The position numbers and the translations under genes are program-made. A stretch of DNA of 30,000 bases. It comes from Chrysomallon squamiferum. Lineage: Eukaryota > Mollusca > Gastropoda > Neomphalida > Peltospiridae. The notes beneath the pieces are model-generated. The model had not been told where the DNA came from. It searched no databases and was given only the letters and a program-made list of their open reading frames with translations. The DNA lies in NCBI GenBank assembly GCA_012295275.1, contig CM022674.1, positions 5,771,436 to 5,801,435 of the forward strand, written 5' to 3'. Below are positions 18,985 through 28,731 of this stretch, in pieces (the first letter of the stretch is position 1; every line of letters starts with the position of its first letter).

Positions 18985-19345
18985 TTCACATCGTTCGTCC
19001 TGAACTGTGCGGCTACCACTAGATTGGATTGAACTGTCAGCCTATAGGGATAGAAAGTCACGGCTCAGTGGGTTTCTGCGGTAGCCGGCCGGCCAAGCGG
19101 AACGGTTGAGTCAGGCTTTGTTGCAGTGCACATTTTATACCTGGCCCGTCGACATTCACCTGTGTGTCGTTTCGTTCCTTTTTCGTTCTCTCCGTCCTCC
19201 GGTTTCGACGTCTTGGCGTTACCAACCTGTGGAATTTTTACCTGTGTCGTTTCGTGCTTGACGAGTTTTTTTGTTATTCGAAAAAATTCTCTACAGCTTT
19301 TCGTATGTTACACTTTTCTAACCTACGCACCTGGCTGCCTTTCTT
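18985..19345. promoter_or_regulatory. CpG-rich unique island, possible promoter
   Basis: GC-rich and CpG-dense compared with all neighbours (GGTAGCCGGCCGGCC near 19080-19094, repeated GTCGTTTCGT at about 19168 and 19247). An inverted pair CGGCTACC (19010-19017) and GGTAGCCG (19080-19087) frames a 62-base loop. A 158-codon plus-strand frame over this region starts only with GTG and turns hydrophobic in T-rich DNA, so it is not accepted as a gene. The block fits an unmethylated promoter or a non-coding first exon. Confidence 0.35.
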
Positions 19346-19620
19346 TCACGGATGATTTTTTTAAAATTTTATTTTATTTTTTTATTATCTTTATTTTAAT
19401 GTCGTTGCTAGTGGTGGTAACCGACATTTTGGAGAAATGGAAGGTTTTGTTGGCTTTCACTTGTGTTTTATTTTTAAACTGGAGAAAAAAACAACTAAAA
19501 AAAAGCAACACAACCAGTAATGCTTTGCCTTGCTCAGGATTTTTCTTCAACGCTTTGGTTTTTGCACTGTTTGGCTCTATTTTTTATGTATTTATTTCTT
19601 AAATAGGTACAGCTTCTTAG
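19346..19620. other. T-rich unique stretch
   Basis: Unique sequence carrying the hydrophobic half of the rejected GTG-start frame. No exon signals are convincing. Confidence 0.5.
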
Positions 19621-19906
19621 TTATTATTATCATTATTATAATTATTATTATTATTAATATTATTATTTTAATTTTTATTATGATATGTTAATTCTTACTT
19701 TAAATTATTACTATGTTTTTAAGATTCGTTAATGATAACTCACAAAATTATTTTTAGAATATATTTATTAATATTTATTTTGTATTTTTACTAATATTTA
19801 TTTTAATTTCTTTATTAACCTCTTTATTATTTTTTTTTGTATTCATTTAACTATTTTTTCTTTGTTTATTTATTATTTATTTGGTTTATTTTTTGATTTT
19901 ATTAAC

Positions 19907-19938
<32 letters not shown>

Positions 19939-20150
19939 TTGTTCTTTGTTATTTGGTTTATTTATTATTTATATATTTAGTTATTTTTTTTACTTATTTA
20001 TTTATTTATTAAGTTATTTATTTAGTTATTTTATTTTACTTATTAACTTATTTATTTATTAACTTATTTATTAACTTATTTATTTATTTATTAACTTATT
20101 TATTTATTAACTTATTTATTTATTTATGTATTTATTTATTTATTTATTTC
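19621..20150. repeat. TTA then (TTTA)n arrays
   Basis: TTA repeats (about 19621-19680) give way to a long imperfect TTTA array from about 19880 to 20150, partly organised as TTATTTATTAAC units in its second half. The low-complexity frames are artefacts. Confidence 0.92.
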
Positions 20151-20178
20151 GCTTGCTGCTGAATTCACATCAACACAG

Positions 20179-20311
20179 TCAGCGGAAGCAGATCTCGAGA
20201 GCAACGAAATCGAAAACGTCACTGGTGTTAGGCCTCCTTCTCCTTCTCCTTCTCCTCCTACTCCTCCTACTCCTTCTGCTCCGCCCATTTCTTTTCCCCA
20301 CCACCACCACC

Positions 20312-20345
<34 letters not shown>

Positions 20346-20412
20346 CTGGCCGTGGCCTCCATCAGTGACACACTATGACTTTGTCATCGAGCTCTGGCAC
20401 CATCTTACCTAG
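20179..20412 (+). CDS. Exon-like frame with Pro/Ser and poly-His tracts
   Basis: After a possible acceptor (CATCAACACAG, AG at 20177-20178) the plus frame is open for 77 codons to TAG 20410-20412. It reads an acidic start (SAEADLESNEIENVTGVR), a Pro/Ser/Thr tract, 15 histidines (20299-20343) and a GWPWPP segment. CAC/CAT changes inside the His tract are all synonymous in this frame, which favours coding. The Pro/Ser tract instead varies at the first codon position, which does not. The tracts may simply be CTC/CAC/CAT trinucleotide repeats. Competing open frames overlap: a minus-strand frame (20362-20706) and a short plus frame from ATG near 20379. A transcription-factor-like low-complexity exon is possible, but no domain is identifiable. 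Confidence 0.25.
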
Positions 20413-20605
20413 CAGCATTAGAAGATTTGTGGAAATTGCTGCCTCTAATACTGTCAGGTAAAGATGTTGACAGAGTTTGTTTATCAGCATTCGCAGAGTC
20501 GGGACGATAATTTCCGAGAACTCGGGATGGATTGGCTCAGACTGACTGCCACTGTACAATGCCGCCTGTATGCCGCCTGTCTGCTGCAGCACTTTAGTGT
20601 TTAAA
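20413..20605. other. Complex island, coding strand unresolved
   Basis: Unique, higher-GC DNA. On the minus strand a frame reads SGSQSEPIHPEFSEIIVPTL and onward into a hydrophobic, leucine-rich run, with an AG|GTAAGA donor near 20405. On the plus strand TCAG|GTAAAG (about 20459) is also a donor match, and two plus frames are open for 40-50 codons. A tandem ATGCCGCCTGT pair lies at about 20559-20580. I cannot choose a strand. Confidence 0.25.
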
Positions 20606-20771
20606 AACGAAAAAAAAACGAAAAAAAAAAAAAAAAAAAAAGCCACGTTTTTTTTTCTTCTTTCATCACTGAGCACGCTCTCGTATAGATCATTTGCACA
20701 CCTCACTCAAGATTTCAATGTACTGCTGCTGCTTCAATGTCTTTCTCACTGAGGATTTTGCTTTGTTTTTG

Positions 20772-20808
<37 letters not shown>
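20606..20808. repeat. Homopolymer pairs with A/T inverted symmetry
   Basis: An A-rich run (about 20609-20641) is followed by a T-run near 20649, and a T26 run (20772-20797) by A11 (20798-20808). The second pair forms a perfect 11-bp A:T hairpin stem. Confidence 0.9.
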
Positions 20809-21825
20809 CGATGGAACAGTTTGGTATTTTTTGTAATCGTAACTTAGTGTTTGTTTGAATAAAGGTAAGTGAATAATTTTAAATATTTTTAATTTTTAAT
20901 TTAAAATAATGATATTTTAAAAAATGTGCATTATTTAATTTATTTATTTATTTATTTATTTTAAATTATAAAAAAATTTCTGTATAAATTATTGAAAGAA
21001 TTATAATACAGTGATCAAAAATCATAAATTAATAATATAGTAGAATATTAAATAATAATTTAAAAACCATAAAATGAATAATGTTATAAATAAATTAATA
21101 AAAAAAATTATTTTAATAAAGGGATATTAAAATATATTTTTTTCTTTTTCTGATATAATGTTTTGTTTATAACAAAAAAAGGATATTATATTTATTTAAG
21201 GTATTTATTGCATTTTAATTATGTGTGTGTGTGTGTGTGTGTGCATGTGTAAAACCAAATTAATGTATGATATAATAAGATATTAATAAAAATATTATTG
21301 TTCAGTTATTTATTTGATTTCCTTCATAAAAACACAAATTTATATAATTTAGATTTGTCACTGGTAACATTATTATATTTTTATTCAGAAATAATAGGTG
21401 TACTGCTTTTGAAATTAACATATTAATTTCATATTTATTTAAGCATAAAAATACAAATATTAAATAGTTTAAAAAAAAATAAAATATGAAATTAATTTCA
21501 GTTTTGTGAAAGTGGAATATAAAATTAATCACTTTTTATTTCAATTAATAACTAAATGATTTCTTATTAACTGGGTTTTTTTGGGTGGGGTTTTCATTTT
21601 ATTTTTTTTTTTTTTAGTATGTACTCCTATTCTTCTTATACTTTTAATCTCAAAGTTATAGAAAAAGCACTGATTATTTTCTTCTTTCAAAGTAATAAAT
21701 AAAATGTAAAATTAATTCTAGGACAATAAAAACTTTGTATAATGTTAACTTTTCAAGTTGTTTATAGGTATTGTCAAATCTTTACATTTAAAAAAGTAAA
21801 ACTAAAACTAAAGTAACAGTGGTAA

Positions 21826-21856
<31 letters not shown>

Positions 21857-22500
21857 AAGAGAAAAGAATGATTTAATTTTCTTTGCTAAATGTTTAATTT
21901 TTTGTCTCCCCTTTTAGACTTTTTAATTTGAAAGATACAATTTTATAAAAATTTAAACAATAATGAAATCTTCTAACATATAGTTTCTGAGCAGAAACAC
22001 ACACATTATACATACATATATATATATGAATAAAACTGAACTGAACTTAATTTTTATTTTCTTTTCTTTTTTTTTCTTTTACTGCAGAAATAAAAAGTTC
22101 AAAAAAAAAATAGGAATTTTAATCCATATTTTTAACTTTTTGCATTAAAGAAAAAACTCAACTTTTATTTAATTTTTATTCATTTTTCTAAAAAGAAATT
22201 AGAATATATTGTTATTAAATTTATTCCTAATTCTATTATTTTGTTGACTTATTTTTAAATTGTGGGAAAAAAATTAGATTTAATTGCATTTCAGATTTTA
22301 AAAATTTTTGTTATGTAAAAAACATTCACTTTATTTTTTTTTAAATATTATTTGTTTTCTGTTGTACATAATTAATTACGCAAACTCCAAAACCTAAATT
22401 AAAATTTTTCTGAATCCAACACTATTTTTTTTAACAAATCTCATTTCATTAACTCGTTCTAAATTTAAATATTTTATTTTTATTTGAAAATCTTTTTAAC
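20809..22500. other. AT-rich non-genic stretch
   Basis: Very AT-rich unique DNA with small simple repeats: TTTA near 20938-20962, TG at 21222-21243, AAAT at about 21824-21857 and TA near 22014-22027. No exon, RNA gene or complex repeat is supported. Confidence 0.75.
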
Positions 22501-22730
22501 AAGATGAATGTTTAATTCATCTAAGCCATATGGTCAGCATATACACAGCCTCTGGGTGACAACAATAGCACTTTTTAATATCAAATGATGTTCTCGCACA
22601 CAGGTAAACAAGATATTAAACGTTCTCATTAATTATTGATACCTGTCAGGTGAAAATGCAGGTAACATCTGTCCTTCAGATTTTGTATAAAATAAAAGTA
22701 GCACAATTAACTGACAGGCACATAGTAAAT
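22501..22730. promoter_or_regulatory. Unique island with clustered CAGGT E-boxes
   Basis: Four CAGGTA/CAGGTG motifs on either strand (22601, 22640, 22647, 22659) lie within 64 bases, two of them forming the palindrome ACCTGTCAGGT (22641-22651). Snail and ZEB zinc-finger repressors and E-proteins bind such sites. The surroundings are less AT-rich than neighbouring DNA, which fits an enhancer. Function is inferred from motifs only. Confidence 0.3.
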
Positions 22731-22996
22731 TAATTAAAAATTAAATAGATTTTGATGTAATGCCTAAGTTTAATGTAAAAAAAAAAGAAAAAAAGAAAAG
22801 GATAATGAACATTAAATAAATATATTAGCATATGTGTATATGTGTGTGTGTATGTGTGTATCTGTGAGCATGTGTGTATTGATATGCATGTGTATGTGTG
22901 TATTTATTCTCATCTATATATATTTTTATGGTTTTTAGAATATTTTCTTCTTTTTTTTTCACACTTTTATTATTATTTATTATTATATTATAATTA

Positions 22997-23046
<50 letters not shown>

Positions 23047-23589
23047 TTTAGGAGAGAAAATAATCAGTAAATTTGATTTTGTTTAAAAATCAGTTTCTCT
23101 TCTAATTATATGTAAAATATGTAACTGGTATTTTAGTAACACTTGTTAACAATATTAACATATTTAAATATATTTTTATTAAAATTTCATTTTCATGCTG
23201 TATCAATAGGTGCTTGATTATATCTTTTTTGAAATAGTAATAATATTGTAAAAATCATTAACAAAATTTAAAATAAAAACAAGTTTTGCTAGCAGTATAT
23301 ATTTTTCCTTAATTAATTAATTAATTTTGAGGGTGAATTTGAATTCCTTACAGTATAGTTTTAAATTTAAAAGAAAAACTTAATGCATATGTTTACCATT
23401 TTAAACACACACACTTAGAAATTTGTTTCAAAATTTAGAATAAGGTAATATTTTATTCAAGGACTTTTGAAGATAAACTTTCATTTAAATTTTCAATTGC
23501 GACTAAAAATAAAACTTTTAATGATAGAACAAGATTTACATTGATAAATTACTTGTTTTTTTATATATATAAAGCTCAAAGCTTTTTTG
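22731..23589. other. AT-rich stretch with TG and TTA repeats
   Basis: Contains a TG-rich tract (about 22834-22902) and a (TTA)n run (about 22998-23043). The remainder is AT-rich unique DNA without a supported gene. Confidence 0.75.
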
Positions 23590-23830
23590 GTGTTTAATTG
23601 CTGGTTTAGATCATAACAGACCATTTTGAAATAAATTATTTAAGAAAATTTTGTTTTGATATAAAATCCAATGCGACAATGAAATTGGTACTCATGAATC
23701 TGCTACTGTATCAGAACAGAGGGTTCAGAAATTAAAGTTAATTTAATTTATTGTATAATTTAGGACTGCAGGATGAAAGAAATAACTGGTTACTGTCTCA
23801 AGATGTCAGATTTGTTCTACTCAGAATGAA
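23590..23830 (+). pseudogene. Possible decayed mariner-type transposase fragment
   Basis: One plus frame, interrupted by a TGA, reads HFEINYLRKILF, stop, YKIQCDNEIGTHESATVSEQ then RVQKLKLI. The spacing of aromatic/leucine residues and the VSEQRVQK segment resemble the N-terminal helix-turn-helix of mariner transposases, where a similar spot reads (T/V)SERTxQRWF. The match is short, the DDE/D domain and terminal inverted repeats are not seen, and the identification may be accidental. Confidence 0.2.
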
Positions 23831-23879
23831 TTTCAAACTGAGGATAAAGTTGATATCTTAAAACAGAAACCTGTTATTC

Positions 23880-23883
<4 letters not shown>

Positions 23884-23921
<38 letters not shown>
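23884..23921. repeat. (TG)n microsatellite
   Basis: Near-perfect TG run with one TA interruption. Confidence 0.96.
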
Positions 23922-23922
<1 letters not shown>

Positions 23923-24180
23923 AAATAGTACTACTACTATTACCTAATAATAATAATAAAATTATAATGATAATAAATATAATAATAATAATAAAATAAT
24001 AATAATGATAGTAATAACTTCAATATTATTATAATAACAGAAATAACTATTAATAATAATAGAAATAACAGTAGTAACAAATAATAATAATAATAATAAC
24101 TAAATCAGGAAGTAATTAATAAATAATAGTAGAAATAAAAAGTAATTAATTTTTGAGATTTTTGTTTCTAAAGATAGCTA
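23922..24180. repeat. TAA-rich trinucleotide stretch
   Basis: Interrupted TAA/TAG/TGA trinucleotide sequence with no coding content. Confidence 0.8.
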
Positions 24181-24530
24181 ATGATATATCTCACGCTTGG
24201 CAGACATTTTGAATTATTTTTACATGTTTCACCTTTCATGCACTGAATAACCCTGCTTACAGCTTCTGCGTCATCATTCATCATGTGACAAACATGCACG
24301 AACATCGCATCTGCAACGACAACGATTGATCACCCCCCAAAAAAAAAAATAATTTAAAAAGACAAGAATCTGCATTGACCAGGTGGCCTGTTACCGTGGT
24401 GACTGATTGGGCAGGTAAGATATTTAAAACCCCTGTCCACTGTTCACACATTGCGGTAAACTGGTCAGCCTCATTCATTCAACAAGATGATGTCAAAAAC
24501 GACAAAACAACAGCAAAACGAGATTTAAAA
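24181..24530 (+). promoter_or_regulatory. Promoter-like island: X-box, CCAAT, TATA-like
   Basis: In order: an RFX X-box-like GTTACCGTGGTGAC (24390-24403), an inverted CCAAT (ATTGG, 24406-24410), a TATA-like TATTTAAA (24421-24428), then a plausible start region near 24445-24455. Downstream a tiny plus frame of 13 codons starts at ATGATG (24487) and stops at TAA 24526-24528. A minus-strand 65-codon frame (24281-24478, beginning MNEADQFTAMCEQWTGVLNI) covers the same block and looks protein-like, so an exon on the other strand is an alternative. Confidence 0.3.
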
Positions 24531-24549
24531 AAAAAAAAAAAAAAAAAAA
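24522..24549. repeat. Poly(A) tract
   Basis: An A-run of about 24 bases, followed by a GAA-rich segment. Confidence 0.95.
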
Positions 24550-24589
24550 TGTAGAAGAAGAAGAAAAGAAAAAAAAATCATTCATCATT

Positions 24590-24835
24590 TCAAGTTACCT
24601 TGTGCCATACCTGTCTGCCTAATGCTACCCTGACCTGTTGCTATTGGATACCAATTAGCTTGGGAGTTAATAGGTTTTAAAACATGCTTTGTTGCGAAGA
24701 AAGACGCGAAATGAATCGTGCCTGCAGGACGAAAATAAAAATAGTTTCACCGGATAGTCGCAGAGATCAAAGGGCAGTATTCATTTGCTCGTAACTTGTT
24801 AACTTTTGGCATTCATGAATAAATGAATAAAAGGT
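24590..24835. promoter_or_regulatory. Unique island with paired CCAAT boxes
   Basis: Contains ATTGGATACCAAT (24643-24655), two CCAAT boxes in opposite orientation separated by 3 bases, next to unique, locally CpG-containing sequence (AAGACGCGAAATG near 24700). It could belong to the same regulatory region as 24181-24530. Confidence 0.2.
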
Positions 24836-25120
24836 ACAATGTTTTTTTTTCATTGCTTCTCTGTGTCTGTGTCTGTCTGTCTCTCTGTGTGTGTTTCCAG
24901 TTCTGTGAACTGTTTGTTCAGTTTATTTTTAGACTCGGGAATAAAAACGGAAATGAAATTGATTTGAAATGCTCATTCAGGTTTATGGCTCTAATTACGT
25001 GAAGTTGTTTATCGTTTGATCTTCTTAGCCTTAATAAAATAAAAAATAAAAGGTTTCTAGCACTGAGTTGTCAGGTTAAGCCAGTAAGCTTGTCGTAAAA
25101 TCCCAGAGTTGTTTCTTTTA
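24836..25120. other. Unique stretch with short TCTG/TG run
   Basis: A short CTGTGTCTGTCTGTCTCTC-type tract at about 24860-24893 lies in otherwise unique DNA. No gene is supported. Confidence 0.6.
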
Positions 25121-25870
25121 ACGATTTTTTGGTAATGATAATATTAATATTGTAATACTTACGATAAAATTAATAATAATCATACTTATGATAATATTAA
25201 TATCAAAAAATTGTTTTGATAATATTAATAATTCATACTTTTTGATAATATTAATAATATAATATTTTTTGATAATGTTAATAATATAACGATTTTTTGT
25301 TAATATTAATATTGTAATACTTACGATAAAATTAATAATAATCATAATTATGATAATATTAATAATAAAAAATTGTTTTGATAATATTAATAATTCATAC
25401 TTTTGGATAATATTAATAATATAATATGTTTTTGATAATGTTATTAATATAATATTTTTTTATAATAATAATACTAATAAAAAAAATTTGATACTAATAA
25501 TTAAACTTTTTGATAATATTGATAATATAATACTTATGATAATATTAATACTATAATACTTTTTGATAATATTAACAATATAATACTTTTTGATAATATT
25601 AATAATATAAAAAAAATTCATAATATTAATAACATAATATTTTTTCATAATGATATATTTTTGATAATAATAAAATAATACTTATGAGTATATTAATAAT
25701 ATATGTTTTGATAATAATAATGTAAAATATTTTGATAATAATACACACATGCCTTTACATATACATATATGTGTGTGTATATATAATGCTTATCATAATA
25801 TTAATTATATAATACTTTTAGATAATATTGATAATGTAATACTTTTTGATAATTTTTATTATAATACTTT
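25121..25870. repeat. ATAATA satellite with 165-bp higher-order duplication
   Basis: Short units based on TTTTTGATAATATTAATAAT repeat with a period near 27-33 bp. Two longer blocks, 25121-25288 and 25289-25455, are near copies of one another with a 6-bp indel, marked by TGTAATACTTACGATAAAAT at 25151 and 25313. Copies after 25456 are more diverged. Minus-strand IIKKYYIIN-type frames are artefacts. A TG/TA patch interrupts at about 25740-25786. Confidence 0.92.
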
Positions 25871-26380
25871 CTAAAAATAAAAAATAATGTTTTTAAAAAA
25901 TAATAAACATTTTAAAGAATTGTTTTTAAATTTACTACATTATAAGCATTATAAAGCATAAAGTAATAATAAATAAATAGTAAAGAAAGAAATCAAAACA
26001 TGTTATAGAAATTTTTAAGGTTCAAGGAAATACAAGTAATTTAGGAACTGTGTGTATAGTATTCACATGTCTACATATCTATATATACTATATTCATACA
26101 CACACATACACATAATACTGCATATACAAATATATATGAATATACTTACATTTCTATACACACATTCATAATACAGATACACAGACACATTCATTGATGT
26201 TTTACTGGCGTTATTATCATCATACCTGGCCTTTTATTAATAATGTTAATTAGTCATTAGTTAATTATAAATACTGTAATTTTCTTAACTAAATTAGTCT
26301 GTGTGTATACTTTTACCAGATATCTGAGTTGTGTTGTATGTATAATTATGTGTTTGATTGCTTCCTGGAATAGTCTGAAT
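25871..26380. other. AT-rich stretch with TA/CA patches
   Basis: Short CA and TA tracts at about 26060-26190 lie in AT-rich unique DNA. No gene is supported. Confidence 0.7.
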
Positions 26381-26384
26381 AAAA

Positions 26385-26604
26385 CCATCAACAACAGCAA
26401 CAACAACAGCAACAACAGCAGCAATAGTAATAATAATTATAACAAAAACAACAAACACAATAATAATAACAACAATGATAATGACAAAAAAAATAATAAA
26501 AATAACAACAACAACAACAATAATAATGACAATAATAGGAATATAATAATAATGATAGTGGGAATATAAAAACAATAATAACATCATAATAATAATAATA
26601 AAAA
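26385..26604. repeat. CAA/CAG/TAA trinucleotide array
   Basis: Trinucleotide runs of CAA, CAG and TAA/GATAAT. The asparagine-rich plus frame and the valine/isoleucine-rich minus frame are repeat artefacts. Confidence 0.92.
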
Positions 26605-27140
26605 ATCTATAACATGAATCTAAACATTTGTATTATAAATGAACATCCATAATTTAAATCAAAAATGTATAAAATATAAATGCAGATATTTATAATGTAA
26701 ATCCAGACTTTTATAATGTAAATCTAAACACATGTAGTATGCAAATACATACATTTGTAACATAAATGAAAACAGCTGTAACATAAAAGTAAACATCTGT
26801 AACAAGTGAATCTAAACATCTGTAATGTGGATCTACAAATCTGTAACATGCCTCTCAACATCTGCAGCTTGTGATTCTAAACATTTAATTCTAAACATCT
26901 GTCATATGAATCTAAATATCTAAATACTTCTAGGATATGTAATCTAAGAATCTGAAATATGAATCTAAAGATTTTTAACATATTTAAACATGTAACATGT
27001 TATTCTAATTAGCTGTACTAAATAAATCTAAACATGTAACATGTAAATCTAAATATTTGTAGTAAGTAAATCTAATTCTTTGAAATGAAATCTGGACATC
27101 TAATATGCAAATCTAAACATTTGTGAAATGTAATCAAAAC
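26605..27140 (+). repeat. Degenerate minisatellite, about 22-24 bp period
   Basis: GAATCTAAACATCTGTAACA-like units recur roughly 20 times with many substitutions and small indels. It is old compared with the 24-bp array at 17.8-18.2 kb. Confidence 0.85.
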
Positions 27141-27273
27141 TGGTTTATTGTACAGAATTCTGGTCAAATGGAAATATTGCTGTGTCCATGATGGTCAGTC
27201 ATGGGCCACTCTTACAAATTAGCAGGAAGGATTTTATTTACATGCGACTTCCCATAAACAGGACAGCATAAAT
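27141..27273. other. Unique spacer
   Basis: Unique sequence with a short ATGGTCAGTCATGGGCCA segment (27190-27207) and no gene. Confidence 0.5.
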
Positions 27274-27375
27274 ACCATTTCAATCATTATACCATTTCAA
27301 TCGTTACACCATTTCAGTCATTACACCATTTCAATCGTTACATCATTTCAGTAGTTTATGCCATTCCACTTGTTA
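27274..27375 (+). repeat. 17-bp tandem repeat
   Basis: ACCATTTCAATCRTTAY units begin at 27274, 27291, 27308 and 27325, exactly 17 bp apart, and decay gradually to about 27450. Confidence 0.95.
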
Positions 27376-27449
27376 TATACTATTTATTACATTTTTTTCA
27401 GTAGTAAAACCATTTGTTAAACAATTTCAGTTATTAAACAGTTTATGAG

Positions 27450-27731
27450 GGAACAGGGTTTTAACTATGAAACGGCTTGTCCTGAAGGGGAAATCAGTCT
27501 CAAAACCTCCAGCCTATAGAGGATAAATCTTGTAACCCACCTGTGTCTAAGATTCAGTCTTTGTTACCTGTTAGACTGTTGTGATAACACCTGTACTGAG
27601 GGATCGACCAAAGATAATTAACAATTGATAATAATTAAACCACAGGACATGTCTCCAAAGTTCAGGCTATTTCTGGCTGCACTTTGAGTGTCGTTTCGGA
27701 TCAGGGTGGCTCTCTGAGTATTGATTTACTG
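27450..27731. other. Unique complex block
   Basis: Less AT-rich, non-repetitive DNA contiguous with the next entry. No exon with good boundaries is identified. Confidence 0.4.
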
Positions 27732-27996
27732 TCAGGGTTTGTTGGACCAAGCTGTCCAGTTCTGGACAGGTCCATACTTGAGGTGGTGTGAGCAGTTTTT
27801 AAGCCAACATGCGACCCCATGCAATAAAAGGGACCGTATGTACGCCTGGTTTGAAGGTGCAGGGTTGGAATGAATGATGTGTGAAAAGTGTGTTTTTTTG
27901 TCTGAGATTATGTCACTGTGTACATCGTCTACTGCTGCTGCTACAAAAACAGATAAAATGAACAGTAAGACCTGTCCTTTGTAACCAGGCATTGTG

Positions 27997-28001
<5 letters not shown>
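27732..28001 (-). CDS. Candidate small secreted-protein-like ORF, unknown
   Basis: An 89-codon minus-strand frame in complex DNA starts MYTMPGYKGQ, followed by a hydrophobic core VLLFILSVFVAAAV and then VDDVHSD. This order (short polar start, hydrophobic core, small residues, acidic segment) is what a signal peptide with cleavage near the AAAV looks like. The rest is basic/polar with two cysteines and no recognised domain. The start codon abuts a TG array, and no promoter, polyadenylation signal or homologue is evident. A chance frame is equally likely. Confidence 0.17.
27743..27774. other. Hairpin-forming inverted repeat
   Basis: CTGTCCAG (27752-27759) and CTGGACAG (27762-27769) are perfect inverted arms 2 bases apart. 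The inverted pair TGGACC (27743-27748) and GGTCCA (27769-27774) extends the stem after a short bulge. Confidence 0.8.
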
Positions 28002-28034
<33 letters not shown>

Positions 28035-28132
28035 TTTGTGTGTGTGTGTATGTGTGTGTGTGTGTGTGTGTGAATGTTTGTGTGTGTGTGTGTGAATGTG
28101 TGTGTGTGTGTGTGTGTGTGTGTATGAGTGTT

Positions 28133-28170
<38 letters not shown>

Positions 28171-28190
28171 AGTGTTTGTATATGTGTGTG
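27998..28190. repeat. (TG)n array with spaced interruptions
   Basis: Long TG runs are broken by repeated GAATGTTTG and TATGAGTGTTTGTA interruptions, so segments of the array have themselves been duplicated. The Thr-His minus frames are artefacts. Confidence 0.97.
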
Positions 28191-28420
28191 TGTTCTGTAT
28201 GACTGTTTAAGTTCTGAGACTGTATATGTAAATACATAATATGTATGTGTGTATGTCTATATATATATATATGTATGTGTGTGTATGTGTATTAGTATGT
28301 GTATGTATATGTGTGTAAATGTGTGTGTGTATATATATATATGTACACACACAAAAACATAAATGAACAAGAAGACCTGTCCACACAGAAACACATATGC
28401 ATTTCATACTGATGGTTGTT
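28191..28420. repeat. TG/TA mixed tract and flank
   Basis: TA and TG runs (about 28240-28345) followed by a short unique segment. Confidence 0.85.
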
Positions 28421-28690
28421 GTACCTGACAAATAAACCTAAATTATAAACAATAACTTGAGTGCATATTTGTATATATACACTTATACATAAATACAATA
28501 TCACTCATATTCTGTACCTGAAAAAAATTAACCTAAGTTACAAACAACTTAATAACTTGTTTGTATGTGTGTGTGCATATATCTATATACATACACACTT
28601 ATACATAAATACAATATCACCAGTATTCTGTACCTGAAAAAAAAATTAACCTAAGTTATAAACAACTTAATAACGTGTGTGTGTGTGCAT

Positions 28691-28731
<41 letters not shown>

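Noticed and set aside
18999-19110. tRNA or tRNA-derived SINE head
   Set aside because: The GC-rich block and short inverted arms suggested it, but no B-box GGTTCGANTCC-like sequence or cloverleaf could be formed.
19126-19602. 158-codon plus-strand ORF
   Set aside because: It opens with GTG, the first internal ATG is far downstream, and its second half is hydrophobic only because the DNA is T-rich. No donor or acceptor supports it.
26294-26587. Asn-rich plus ORF and Val/Ile-rich minus ORF
   Set aside because: Both are readings of CAA/TAA trinucleotide repeats.
27645-27654. Perfect p53 half-site decamer GGACATGTCT
   Set aside because: A single RRRCWWGYYY decamer is expected several times by chance in 30 kb and no adjacent second half-site is present.
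27941-28504. Thr-His and mixed minus-strand ORFs
   Set aside because: TG/TA microsatellite translations.
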